From positions 186,001 to 250,000 of the forward strand of contig NZ_SACN01000003.1 of assembly GCF_004005865.1 (NCBI RefSeq): 64,000 bases of DNA, in the 5' to 3' direction. A model generated the notes under the pieces. The model did not search any database. It saw nothing but the letters and a program-made list of their open reading frames with translations, and was not told the DNA's origin. This document shows positions 7,615-16,975 of the stretch, one piece after another. The translations under genes and the position numbers were made by a program. The first letter of the stretch is position 1, and the number at the start of each line of letters is the position of its first letter. Origin of the DNA: Sphingomonas crocodyli (GTDB lineage: Bacteria > Pseudomonadota > Alphaproteobacteria > Sphingomonadales > Sphingomonadaceae).

Positions 7615-9420
7615 CTATTTCGGCGGCGCTTGCATCTGCTGATAGGTACCGATGAGTTCACCTTTGGCAAGGACATGGCCCTTGACCGCCGCAAGCAGCA
7701 TCTCACGATCGGCACCGGCTGGGACGTCCACCATCGTGTCGAGCGCAAGCAGCTGAACATGATAGTGGTGCGGCGGGTCGCCGACCGGCGGGCGCGGACC
7801 ATAATAACCGGCCGACCCGCGGCTCGTGCGACCCTGCAAGACACCGTTGGGTTCAGTAAGCCTTGGCTGTTCCTGCAAGCCTTCGGGGAGCGCCGTCGTT
7901 GCAGCCGGGATATTCCACGCCAGCCAATGGACGAATGGCGTGATGGGATGCGCGTCCGGATCCTCCATGATCAGCGCATAGGAGACCGCACCGGGAACCG
8001 GGGTCCAGCTGAGTTGCGGGGACACGCCGTCGGCATATTCGCTCTGCTTGAGCGGAATGGGCCGACCGGCCGTGAAGTTCTGCGACATGATCCTCAGGCT
8101 GCCGCGGGCGGCGGTCTCAGGCCGGGCGCTGGCGAGGGGAACGCCGAGGCCAACGCTCGTCTGGCGCTGCATTTCGGTGACGGGCGCCGGGCTGTCGCCG
8201 GCGGCTCGCGCGCGACCGTTCTGATAGGCGATACGGTAGATGACACCATTGGCGTCATCGGCCATTAGCAGCGCGCCGTCCTTCGCAACCGCCAGGCCGA
8301 CCGGTCGTGCGAAATGGGAGGTGCCGTTGTCGGTGAGGAAGCCCGTGACGAAGGGCTCGATCGCTGTTGGCTTGCCGCTGGCAAAGCGGATCCGAACGAT
8401 CTCATAACCCGAAGGGGTTGCGCGGTTCCATGAACCCCGCATGGTCGCAAAGGCGTTGCCGTTGAACTCGGCCGGAAAGGCACCGGCGCTGTAGAAGACA
8501 AGCTGCATCGGGGCGGCATGGCCGGTGTAGCCGAGCACCATCGGTTCGCTCGTCGCCTTCCAGTCTTCCTTCGAAATGTCGCCTACGGGTGTGCTCTGCG
8601 GATAGATGCGGCCACTGGCATAGACATGCGGCCAGCCATATTTCTTGCCCTGCTCGATCCGGTTGAGCTCCTCGGGCTGGTCGTCATCGCCGAGGAAGTC
8701 GATGCCATGGTCAAGACCCCAAAGCGCGCCCGTGGCAGGATCCCAATCAAAGCCGATCGTGTTCCTGAGACCGCTGGCGAAAATCGTGCGGCTCTTGCCG
8801 TCGGGCGAGACACGCAAGATTGTGGCGTTCTCCGGGTTGCTCTCGTTGCAGGCGTTGCAGGTCGATCCCACGCTCAAATAGAGCATATTATCCGGACCCC
8901 ATGCGATCGTTCGGTTGGCGTGCTGGCCGCTGTCGGGCAGGTCGCCGGCAAGCAGGGTCATTGGCCCGAGGCGCCCGTCGGTCAGGATGTCTGCAACGAA
9001 CAGCTCTTTGACCGTCACCAGGTAAAGCTTGCCGTCATGGATCGCGAGGCCATGGGCTTGCGCGCGGTTGGCGACGGTGACGGGGGCGCCGTCGGCTTTG
9101 CCGTCGCCATCGGTGTCGCGAAGCAGCAGGACATCGCCCTGGTCCCGTCGGCTCAGATAGATGTCGCCATTGGCCGCGACCGCGAGGATGCGGGCGTTCT
9201 TGAGCCCCGTCGCGAAAGGCGCAACGGTGAACCCGGAAGGCACGTTGATTTGAGCGACGCGCTCGGGAGTCGCCGGAACCTTGGCCGGCTTGTTGATCGC
9301 GGTAGAAATCGCGACCCGCGTGCCGTCGCCCTGCTGGGCTGATCCGGCGCTTGAGAAGGCAAGGCCGAGCGCGGCACTCGCGAGGAAAATGGTCGGGCGA
9401 ACGGCCAAGATGCACCTCAT
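7615..9420 (-). CDS. PQQ-type six-bladed propeller dehydrogenase fused to a PEBP (YbhB/YbcL) domain
   Basis: About 601 residues. A Sec signal peptide (CILAVRPTIFLASAALGLA, cleavage near SAGSAQ) is followed by a sorbosone/glucose-dehydrogenase-like propeller, residues about 45-420. Features include GDIYLSRRDQGDVLLLRDTDGDG, SGQHANRTIAWGPDNMLYLSVG with a following CNAC pair, and the repeat HFARPVGLAVAKDGALLMAD. After a linker, residues about 440-600 are a phosphatidylethanolamine-binding-protein domain with IMEDPDAHPITPFVHWLAWN and YYGPRPPVGDPPHHYHV. The enzyme should act in the periplasm. ATG 9420 is chosen over 9474 because it yields a clean signal peptide. The two-domain fusion is the notable feature. 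Confidence 0.85.
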   Translation of the reverse strand: MRCILAVRPTIFLASAALGLAFSSAGSAQQGDGTRVAISTAINKPAKVPATPERVAQINVPSGFTVAPFATGLKNARILAVAANGDIYLSRRDQGDVLLLRDTDGDGKADGAPVTVANRAQAHGLAIHDGKLYLVTVKELFVADILTDGRLGPMTLLAGDLPDSGQHANRTIAWGPDNMLYLSVGSTCNACNESNPENATILRVSPDGKSRTIFASGLRNTIGFDWDPATGALWGLDHGIDFLGDDDQPEELNRIEQGKKYGWPHVYASGRIYPQSTPVGDISKEDWKATSEPMVLGYTGHAAPMQLVFYSAGAFPAEFNGNAFATMRGSWNRATPSGYEIVRIRFASGKPTAIEPFVTGFLTDNGTSHFARPVGLAVAKDGALLMADDANGVIYRIAYQNGRARAAGDSPAPVTEMQRQTSVGLGVPLASARPETAARGSLRIMSQNFTAGRPIPLKQSEYADGVSPQLSWTPVPGAVSYALIMEDPDAHPITPFVHWLAWNIPAATTALPEGLQEQPRLTEPNGVLQGRTSRGSAGYYGPRPPVGDPPHHYHVQLLALDTMVDVPAGADREMLLAAVKGHVLAKGELIGTYQQMQAPPK

Positions 9421-9440
9421 CAGGAAAAGCGTTTGAAGAC

Positions 9441-9463
9441 GGCCGCCGGCATCGCCGGCGGCC
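9441..9463 (-). terminator. GC-rich hairpin between DUF4142 gene and propeller gene
   Basis: A 10-bp perfect stem with a 3-base loop (9441-9450 with 9454-9463) lies after the DUF4142 stop on the minus strand, followed by a short TTTTCC. It probably attenuates or ends transcription ahead of the propeller gene. Confidence 0.45.
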
Positions 9464-9470
9464 TGAGCGA

Positions 9471-9953
9471 TCACATCGCCATGAGTTGGTGGATATGGTG
9501 CTCGACGACAGGAACGATCTTCGCCGCCGCGGCCTTGAGCGGCGGCGAAGTCCCTTCGGCCGCATAGGCCTCGTGGACGTTAAGTGCCTGCCCGTGCGCC
9601 GCCTTTTGTTCGGCAATGTAGCGCGCGTCGCGCGCCGGTCCCCGTTCAGCCTGGAGCTGCGCGATCAGCTCGTTCTGAAGCGAGGTCAGCATGGGCGGGG
9701 CGATCTTGACCTTCGCCTTGGCCGCTGCGGCCTTCAGGTCTGCTGTGCTCCTCGAATGATGGTCGATCATCATCTCGGCAAAGCTGCGGACCTTGGGATC
9801 CTGGCTCGTTGCCAGAACGAGCTTGCTCGACTGGATTTCGTAGAGGTCGCTCGCGCCCGCCGTCTTCACATAATCGACGGGCGGCATAACCTGTGCGACC
9901 ACGGGCGCGGCGGCGAAGGCGAGCGCGCAGAGCGCGCCATGGATAATCTTCAT
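9471..9953 (-). CDS. DUF4142 secreted protein
   Basis: 160 residues. A cleavable signal peptide (ALCALAFAAAPVVAQ) is followed by a helical ferritin-like bundle typical of DUF4142: DYVKTAGASDLYEIQSSKL, FAEMMIDHHSRSTADL, and a C-terminal EHHIHQLMAM. The conserved His pairs (DHH and EHHIH) are seen. Family function is unknown, and a periplasmic role is expected. It lies 18 bp from the stop of the upstream esterase, in the same direction, so the two probably share a transcript. Confidence 0.85.
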   Translation of the reverse strand: MKIIHGALCALAFAAAPVVAQVMPPVDYVKTAGASDLYEIQSSKLVLATSQDPKVRSFAEMMIDHHSRSTADLKAAAAKAKVKIAPPMLTSLQNELIAQLQAERGPARDARYIAEQKAAHGQALNVHEAYAAEGTSPPLKAAAAKIVPVVEHHIHQLMAM

Positions 9954-9971
9954 GACCTCGACTCCTCGCGA

Positions 9972-11060
9972 TCAGTTGGACAGAGCGGACTTGAGACGCG
10001 ACACCGCCCAGGCTTGCGCGTCATAGGCACCGCGCACAACGGTCCCCATGCCGAAGAATTCGTGGGTGACACCATCGAAGCTTCTCTGCTCGACGCGCAC
10101 ACCCGCCTGTTTAAGCGCCGTCGTCAGCGTTTCGCCGTCCGAGCGCAGCGGATCTATCTTGGCGTTGACGATCGTAACCGGCGGCAGGCCCTTCAGATTG
10201 GCCTGAACCAGGTTGATGCGCGGGTCCTGCATGTCGGCAGATGTCTTCGCGTAATAATAGCCGAACCACTTCAACATCGCGCCGTTGAGAGGCCTGGCGC
10301 CAGTCGAATCCTTGCGCGACGGCAAGTCCATCCGACTGTCGGCGATCGGATAGACCGCCAGGACGTGCAGCGGCTTGGGCAGGCTATTGTCCCGAGCATG
10401 GATCGCGGTCGCGACCGCAAGGTTACCGCCCGCGCTTTCGCCGGCTAACGCGATCCTGCGCGCATCGGCATTCCAAGTGGGCGCGCTCTGCACGACCCAG
10501 CGATAAGCCGCAGCAGCATCGTCATGCTGCGCGGGGAATTTGGCTTCGGGCGCATGGCGATATTCCACCGAGACGACGATCGCGTTGAGCTGCTTTGCGA
10601 GCAGGCGCGGGGTCGCGTCATAGGTGTTGACGTCGGCGATCACCCATCCGCCGCCATGATAATAGATCACGATCGGGAGACTTGCGTCGGCAGGGGCGGC
10701 CGCCGGGCGATAGATCCGCGCATATTGCATCGGGTCAGCGCCGTAGGGCAGATCCCTGGTCGTGACCGCAGGATCGGGAGCGGTCGACAGACCCTTTTTG
10801 CGCATCACTGCCATCGTCGCATCCGAGGCGCTGGGCTGAAGCCGGGCCTCGAGGGGCGTGAGCCTTTCAATCGGTTTGGGTCCAAGCGCCGCGTGGGCGT
10901 CGAGAACGGCCTGCATATCGGCCGCGGGCTGTTCGGGAATTGCCATCGAGGGGGCCGGCGGCGGCGGTGGAGCTGCGTTGGAAGAGGCAGAAGACTGCGC
11001 GAGCGCGGCCGTGCTCAGCGCGAGCCCGATCGCGCTGACGGACATGATATGGATTTTCAC
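9972..11060 (-). CDS. Exported alpha/beta hydrolase, HSL/acetyl-esterase type
   Basis: 362 residues with a signal peptide (MKIHIMSVSAIGLALSTAAL). It has the hormone-sensitive-lipase family motifs: oxyanion HGGGW in VIYYHGGGWVIADVN, nucleophile elbow GESAGGN, the acidic residue near NAKIDPLRSDGE and the catalytic His in VTHEFFGMG. It probably hydrolyses small acyl esters in the periplasm. It heads a likely three-gene minus-strand unit with DUF4142 and the propeller-PEBP protein. The substrate is not deducible. Confidence 0.88.
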   Translation of the reverse strand: MKIHIMSVSAIGLALSTAALAQSSASSNAAPPPPPAPSMAIPEQPAADMQAVLDAHAALGPKPIERLTPLEARLQPSASDATMAVMRKKGLSTAPDPAVTTRDLPYGADPMQYARIYRPAAAPADASLPIVIYYHGGGWVIADVNTYDATPRLLAKQLNAIVVSVEYRHAPEAKFPAQHDDAAAAYRWVVQSAPTWNADARRIALAGESAGGNLAVATAIHARDNSLPKPLHVLAVYPIADSRMDLPSRKDSTGARPLNGAMLKWFGYYYAKTSADMQDPRINLVQANLKGLPPVTIVNAKIDPLRSDGETLTTALKQAGVRVEQRSFDGVTHEFFGMGTVVRGAYDAQAWAVSRLKSALSN

Positions 11061-11405
11061 GAAATGCTCCCTGTTCGCCGCCGCCCACGCGATGAACAGC
11101 GCGCGATGATCACAGTTCCTTGGAAAAAACCTTTGCTGATTTAAGTTAGGTTGAAAGCCTTTAAGCCGGCCGATTGTTCACCAACGCAGGATGAAGAGCT
11201 TTCACTCTGATGTTGATGTTCGCGCAAAGATTTGAAGATAGCATCCAACGAGACTCAAGCGAGCGGCGAACACATTCGCAGTCGTCAACCTTCACTGCCG
11301 GCAGACACATCTGCTTTTCGCCCCGGTCGGCCATTCGAACCGGAAAGCTCAGGCTAAAGGCACCAAGGCGATCCGGGGTCGTGCTAGGCCCGAAGTTCTC
11401 GAAGA
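11061..11405. other. Gap upstream of the esterase
   Basis: Holds the promoter region of the minus-strand esterase. Weak open frames exist on the plus strand (11210-11449), but they show no ribosome site or recognisable motif. Confidence 0.4.
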
Positions 11406-11600
11406 AATCCCCGCGCGCTCGACGACAGCGGCTTCGTCCTCACCGGTGAGGCGGCGAGCGCGGATTCGGCTTACGGCACTTCGCATCCCGGCATCTTCGC
11501 TGTCGGCGACGTTCGCTCAGGCTCCGTCAAGCGCGTCGCTTCCGCCGTAGGGGAAGGATCGGTCGTCATTTCCAAGGTATGGAGCTTTCTTAATCCTTGA
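11406..11600 (+). pseudogene. C-terminal remnant of a thioredoxin-reductase-like FAD protein
   Basis: The last 60 or so codons read LDDSGFVLTGEAAS, then SHPGIFAVGDVRSGSVKR and VASAVGEGSVVISKVWSFL up to TGA 11598-11600. GIFAVGDVR and the VASAVGEG helix are the signature C-terminal FAD-binding segment of thioredoxin-reductase family proteins. No N-terminal dinucleotide-binding domains precede it in any frame, so only the 3' end survives. A dispersed repeat copy begins 20 bp after the stop. Confidence 0.7.
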
Positions 11601-11619
11601 AGTTGCAACCGCTCCGTTG

Positions 11620-11650
11620 TCAGCAAAGCGCCCCAAAGTCAGTCGTTCAG
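11620..11650 (+). repeat. Dispersed intergenic repeat, copy A (partial)
   Basis: Reads CAGCAAAGCGCCCCAAAG followed by TCAGTCGTTCAG. It matches the left half of the repeat whose fullest copy is at 32820-32886. Confidence 0.5.
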
Positions 11651-11791
11651 ATGGCCCCCGGCTCATCTTAAAGTCGCCATTTTTTCGGCAAGCGCCGATT
11701 GGCATGGTGGCTGGATATCATCATGATCCTGCGACTGCGCTTGGTGATGCAAGGGCAGTGGCGATGACCGAGCAAAGGCATCCCACCTAGG

Positions 11792-12385
11792 TCATGCGCG
11801 ATGAGAGTGGTCGATCCGCTCCCGCGTCCAGCCATCAACTATAGCGCGGAGATCGCGCAGCAAGGGGTGATAGTTCGTCTGCGCGGTGCCGTAACTGAGA
11901 TTGAACGCATAATTGAAGTCAGAAGCGTTTCTGCCCGCCAAATGCTGAAGCATCGTCTCAAGCTTGTCGAAGCCTTTTACCAATCGTGCTTCCGGCGAGC
12001 GGGCCCCAGCATAATCGTCCCACAGGTTCAGCATTTCCCCGCTGATGTCGTCCGGAAGCAACGCGCAGAGCTTAGCCATGTCGCGGCGCTCGCGTTCGTT
12101 ACGATCCGGATCCAGATGCTGCTCGGTCGCCGGTGTGTCTCCATGGATCGCTTCACCCAGGTCATGGACGACGGCAAGCTTGAGAAGTCGAGCGATGTCA
12201 TGGTCCGCCAGATCGCGCTCAAATGCCATAATCATCAAACACAGCCGCCAGCTGTGTTCCGCAGTGCTTTCGGATCGCCCTTGCGCCGTACGTCCGCTTC
12301 GCAGCGTATCCTTTAGTCTCTCCGCCGACTGGAGAAAGGCGATGATCGCCGTCAGCCGCTGGGTCTTATCCAAGATGTCGTTCAC
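11792..12385 (-). CDS. HD-domain phosphohydrolase (YfbR/HDDC2-like)
   Basis: About 197 residues. HD-superfamily metal ligands are visible in order: His in STAEHSWRLCLMI, the HD pair in VVHDLGEAIHGD, and a later Asp in VKGFDKLETMLQH. The size and the spacing match the YfbR/HDDC2 5'-deoxynucleotidase group, which removes phosphate from deoxynucleoside monophosphates. GTG at 12385 is chosen because GGAAGG lies 8-10 bases upstream and the protein then begins VNDILDKTQRLTAIIAFLQ, as in relatives. It stands alone. Confidence 0.82.
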   Translation of the reverse strand: MNDILDKTQRLTAIIAFLQSAERLKDTLRSGRTAQGRSESTAEHSWRLCLMIMAFERDLADHDIARLLKLAVVHDLGEAIHGDTPATEQHLDPDRNERERRDMAKLCALLPDDISGEMLNLWDDYAGARSPEARLVKGFDKLETMLQHLAGRNASDFNYAFNLSYGTAQTNYHPLLRDLRAIVDGWTRERIDHSHRA

Positions 12386-12559
12386 GCGCTCGCCTTCCAA
12401 TTCACGACTTGATAGCTTTGGTCGCCAGCAGGCTGGACATAGGCACCTCAAACGCGTCCTCGGCTACGGCTTCGATCAGCCAAAGCGACAAGTTTAGATA
12501 CAACAGCCGAGCCCCGGCAGCGGAGCTACGCCGTCAACGCGGCACGGAGAACGAATATA

Positions 12560-13114
12560 TTATGCGTGTTGAGCGAGCGTGGTCGTTACCCGTCCAACGC
12601 GCCCATCTGCGAGCGGAATTGTCTCGCAGCGCACCGTGCTCGACCGCACTGGAACATCGTGGCTAAGGTTATCGCCTGTCCGGAAGGTCAATGCCTTGAA
12701 CGGACGTTCGAACCAACCGTCATCGGCAAGCCGGGCCTCCGCTTCGGCAATCTCGGGGCTGGCATAGCGCCACAGCGATGTGCCTAAATACCGATCAACC
12801 CCACCCGCGAATACCGCTGCTCGTGCAGGAGAAGCCGCAAGCAGGATATGTGTCGCGTCGCATACCAGGTGTACCGCAAGCGTCGATGTCGAGATGAGCC
12901 GTTTCATGGCCATGTCGCCATTGTTATTCGCATGCGCCGCGATCAACGTCGCAATTTTCTCACGATGATGCTCGTCCGGAGCATGAGTACCGCCCTCCCA
13001 TCGCGAGATGCTGCCCTGCGAAACGCACAGCAATTCAGCGACATGCGCTTGTTTAATGCCGTTCAGGCGGCGAAAGCGCAGCAGCGAACGCCCAATCGGA
13101 AGATCATGAACCAC
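12560..13114 (-). CDS. XRE-type DNA-binding regulator with C-terminal sensor-like domain
   Basis: 184 residues. Residues 8-60 are a helix-turn-helix: GRSLLRFRRLNGIKQAHVAEL followed by VSQGSISRWEGGTHAPDEHH. Residues 75-180 form a second domain (HLVCDATHILLAASPARAAV, then LGTSLWRYASPEIAEAE) that resembles a PAS-like ligand-sensing fold, but I cannot name a family. It is probably a transcription regulator of an unknown target. GC content of the gene is lower than in the operons on either side, which may indicate separate origin. Confidence 0.7.
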   Translation of the reverse strand: MVHDLPIGRSLLRFRRLNGIKQAHVAELLCVSQGSISRWEGGTHAPDEHHREKIATLIAAHANNNGDMAMKRLISTSTLAVHLVCDATHILLAASPARAAVFAGGVDRYLGTSLWRYASPEIAEAEARLADDGWFERPFKALTFRTGDNLSHDVPVRSSTVRCETIPLADGRVGRVTTTLAQHA

Positions 13115-13337
13115 ACTGCCATTCTAACTGTAACGAAGCACGGGCTCCAGTCATGGCAGCAGATGATGCCGCGCCGCATAAGCATGCGTTCGGTTCAGCA
13201 GCTAAGCATTTGGCTAACCGCTTCTAGCAAGTCTCTCGCGAATATGATCGTCGCGCGACAACCTAGGCTTTCCCGGAAACTTTAAAGCGGTCGTCGGCAA
13301 TCCGTGCCGCAGTCGCAGGTCTGGCAGCACCAAACAT

Positions 13338-13363
13338 GCAGCAACGCGCGCCGATATCGGTCA
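13338..13363 (+). repeat. Dispersed intergenic repeat, copy B (partial)
   Basis: GCAGCAACGCGCGCCGATAT followed by CGGTCATT matches the left half of the repeat. It abuts the 5' limit of the SDR remnant, as if the repeat marks the deletion boundary. Confidence 0.45.
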
Positions 13364-13370
13364 TTTCCTT

Positions 13371-13538
13371 TGCACCGACATCAATGTCGGCGCAATCGAT
13401 GCGCTGGCGGGCATGAGCCCGTTAAAGCGGGTCGCTAGTCCCGACTAGATAGCCGGGCTGGTGGGGTCTATCGTGGGCAGCGAAGCCGGCTTCATGACGG
13501 GTGCCAGCCTTACGATCGACAGCGGCTTCACTCTTTGA
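13371..13538 (+). pseudogene. C-terminal remnant of a short-chain dehydrogenase/reductase
   Basis: The frame reads AIDALAGMSPLKRVASPD, then a TAG at 13446-13448, then IAGLVGSIVGSEAGFMTGAS and LTIDSGFTL to TGA. The segment PLKRxAxPxEIAG...FMTGASLTIDGG is the standard SDR C-terminus (NAD-binding Rossmann fold, substrate lid). Everything upstream, including the glycine motif and YxxxK, is missing, and there is an in-frame stop. It is dead. Confidence 0.7.
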
Positions 13539-13716
13539 CCAGTCTCGCGCATCTTCGTATGACATCAGGTCATGTCAAAGGCGCGCCAGCTAGCGCCCAT
13601 ACAGGGTCATTTACGCCAGCTGAGCTGTATCCCAGAGGCGGATGTTCTGGATATTTGTCCGCCGACTGGATTGGACACCAATTTGCTATGATCGGGCACA
13701 TGGCTATTCTGTGCCA

Positions 13717-14412
13717 ATGCCCCGGACAAACAAGACCTCGGCGGCTTCCTCGCGCATCGGGGTAGCGAAGCCTGGACCGAAGCCCCGTCTGACGAAGGAA
13801 GAGATCGTCGCGGAAGCCTGCAGGCTTCTGAGCGGAAGTTCAGGCGAGCTTACGATGGCAAAGCTCGCCGCGAGCCTGAACGTCGGCGTGATGTCGCTCT
13901 ATCGATATTATCCAAGCCGAGAATCGCTTCTCGATGCTGTGGCAGAGCATTTCATCGGCTTGTGGCAAGCGCCGGCAATCGAAGGGCGGCCCTGGCAGGA
14001 TATCGTTTTCGATTGGTTGAAAGAAACGCAGCGACTTTGGGACGAGCACCCGGAGGCGCTGAGAGTCATCTTCTGGAATAGCCCCCAATCAGCTTCCTGG
14101 ATCCGTGTCTGGCTTGTTCCGCTTGCCAGGATGTTCAAATCCCGCGGTGTGGAGCTGGACGCGCTCGCATTCGCCCTTAACTGGCTGGGCACCTCTGCGG
14201 TTGCGGTGATCGTGATGGAAGCCAATCATCCGGCACAGGCAGCTGTCGATGCCAACCTCGCAGCGGGTGGCCTCTCGAGTGATGACCGAAAGCTCTCTTC
14301 CGATCTGACGCGGCGAATGGCCGCCATTGATCGCACCTCGGTGCGGCGCTTCAACTATGAAAACATCGTCGCGGGGCTCGAGCGCCTGCTTGAGATGCCA
14401 TCTCAGCCCTGA
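13717..14412 (+). CDS. TetR/AcrR family transcriptional regulator
   Basis: About 231 residues. The N-terminal DNA-binding domain is clear: RLTKEEIVAEACRLL, then LTMAKLAASLNVGVMSLYRY and YPSRESLLDAVAEH. The ligand domain includes a TetR_C-like helix (WQDIVFDWLKETQRLW). ATG 13717 is chosen because the family similarity begins after MPRTNK; the upstream extension to 13642 is not typical. It lies 253 bp upstream of the P450 operon in the same direction, and the gap contains nested palindromes at 14462-14517. It therefore probably controls the P450-ADH-Gfa-TonB genes, an inference from position. Confidence 0.82.
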   Translation: MPRTNKTSAASSRIGVAKPGPKPRLTKEEIVAEACRLLSGSSGELTMAKLAASLNVGVMSLYRYYPSRESLLDAVAEHFIGLWQAPAIEGRPWQDIVFDWLKETQRLWDEHPEALRVIFWNSPQSASWIRVWLVPLARMFKSRGVELDALAFALNWLGTSAVAVIVMEANHPAQAAVDANLAAGGLSSDDRKLSSDLTRRMAAIDRTSVRRFNYENIVAGLERLLEMPSQP

Positions 14413-14463
14413 ACCTGTCCGCTAAATCCTAATTACGAAGCAGGCGGAAATTCTGCCCCGTGG

Positions 14464-14517
14464 CGATCCCCGCTTGAAACTGCGTATCTAATACGCTATT
14501 AGCGATTCTGGGGATCG
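14464..14517. promoter_or_regulatory. Nested inverted repeats upstream of the P450 operon (candidate TetR operator)
   Basis: CGATCCCC at 14464-14471 is mirrored by GGGGATCG at 14510-14517. Inside are GCGTAT-CTA-ATACGC (14482-14496) and the overlapping palindrome CGCTATTAGCG (14494-14504). The inner 23 bp are the size of a typical TetR operator. Confidence 0.5.
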
Positions 14518-14665
14518 AGAAGTGATCAGTGCCTGTGGGATTGATGATTGGGAGCGTGATTTCCGGAAGGCTAAATGTTTATTTCTGCGTAACTGTTGCG
14601 CAGATGCTGCTTTTCCGCGCTCATTATTCGCCATCTCGCGCAGAGATGAAATGGTGAGGATTTAA

Positions 14666-15861
14666 ATGAAAGATATTGCAGGGACCGAGCTCCTTGAGCC
14701 CGGGAATATTGATAATCCATATCCTTTTTATCGCCGCCTGTATGATCAACCGGTATGGCGCGTGCCCGATACTGACGTGGCGGTCATCAGCTCGTTTGCG
14801 ATGATCGACGAAGCGGTGCGACGCGTGGAAGATTTTTCCTCCAACATGAATGCACTGCTCTATAAGGATGCACGCGGTCTGCCCGCACGTCTGCCCTTTG
14901 GCAGTGCCGGCGTCCAGGTGCTTGCGACCGCTGATCCGCCGCTCCACGGCGCGCACAAAAAGGCGATTTTTCCCGAGTTCGTCGGTCGGCGCATGACGGC
15001 GCTGGAGCCGGAAGTCGTCGAGATTGCCCGCGCTCGCATACGTCGGGCCATGGATCTGGGTACCGCAGATTTCATGGCGGAGATTGGCGGGATGGTGCCG
15101 ATCTCGATCATCAGCAAATTGATCGGGTTCGAGGATGCCGACCTGCAGGTCCTGCTCCAGGCTGCCTATGATTCCACCTCTATCCTCGGCGCTACCCTCA
15201 CGATGGAGGAGCTGGTGGCCAACATCTCGAAGTCGAACGAGGTTGGCGCGTGGATCGCGGGCCAGCTCCACGCGGCCTCGCCAGACCGGGAAGACATACT
15301 GGGTTCAATCGCGCGATCCGTTCGTGACGGTGTCCTGCAGCAGCATGAGGCGATCATCTTCCTGCACACGATGCTGAGCGCGGGGGGAGAATCCACCTCG
15401 AGCCTTCTGGGCAACGCCGCGCGCATGCTCGCCGAGGATCAAGAGTTGCAGCAGCGTCTGCGCGAAGCGCCCAGCCTCATCCCAAAGTTCATCGAGGAAG
15501 CGCTTCGTCTCGAGTCTCCCTTCCGCCATCATCTGCGTTCTGTGCCGCATGATACCCAGCTAGGGGGTGTCGACATTCCCTCCGGCACAACAGTCCTGAT
15601 GATGTGGGGTGCTGCCAATCGCGATCCCGCAGAGCATTTGGACCCCAACAGGATCGACCTTGATCGCAAGCGTGGTCAGGTCGCCTTTGGTCGCGGCATC
15701 CACACCTGTGTGGGCGCGCCTTTGGCGAAGCTCGAAGCACGTGTCGTTTTCGAGGAATTACTGGCGGCCACGACAAACATTTCACTTCCTAACGGTGCCC
15801 AACCGAAATGGGAAAGTAGCCTCATGGTTCGGCGGCACGAGACGCTCCCGATGGTGTTTGC

Positions 15862-15865
<4 letters not shown>
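14666..15865 (+). CDS. Cytochrome P450
   Basis: 399 residues, a soluble bacterial class I-type P450. The oxygen-binding I-helix is AGGESTSS, the ExxR is in [17 protein letters not shown], and the haem-thiolate loop [19 protein letters not shown] places Cys in the expected position. It needs a ferredoxin and reductase, and none is encoded nearby. The stop overlaps the ATG of the class III ADH by 4 bp (ATGA), so the two are translationally coupled. Coupling to formaldehyde-consuming genes suggests that the P450 removes a methyl group (O- or N-demethylation), which is inference. Confidence 0.92.
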
Positions 15866-16974
<1,109 letters not shown>

Positions 16975-16975
16975 C

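Noticed and set aside
13656..13677. TGTCC...GGACA pair upstream of the TetR gene at 13717, as an operator like the one at 29503
   Set aside because: Only five matching bases per arm with a 12-base spacer. Weaker than the nested palindromes downstream of the gene.
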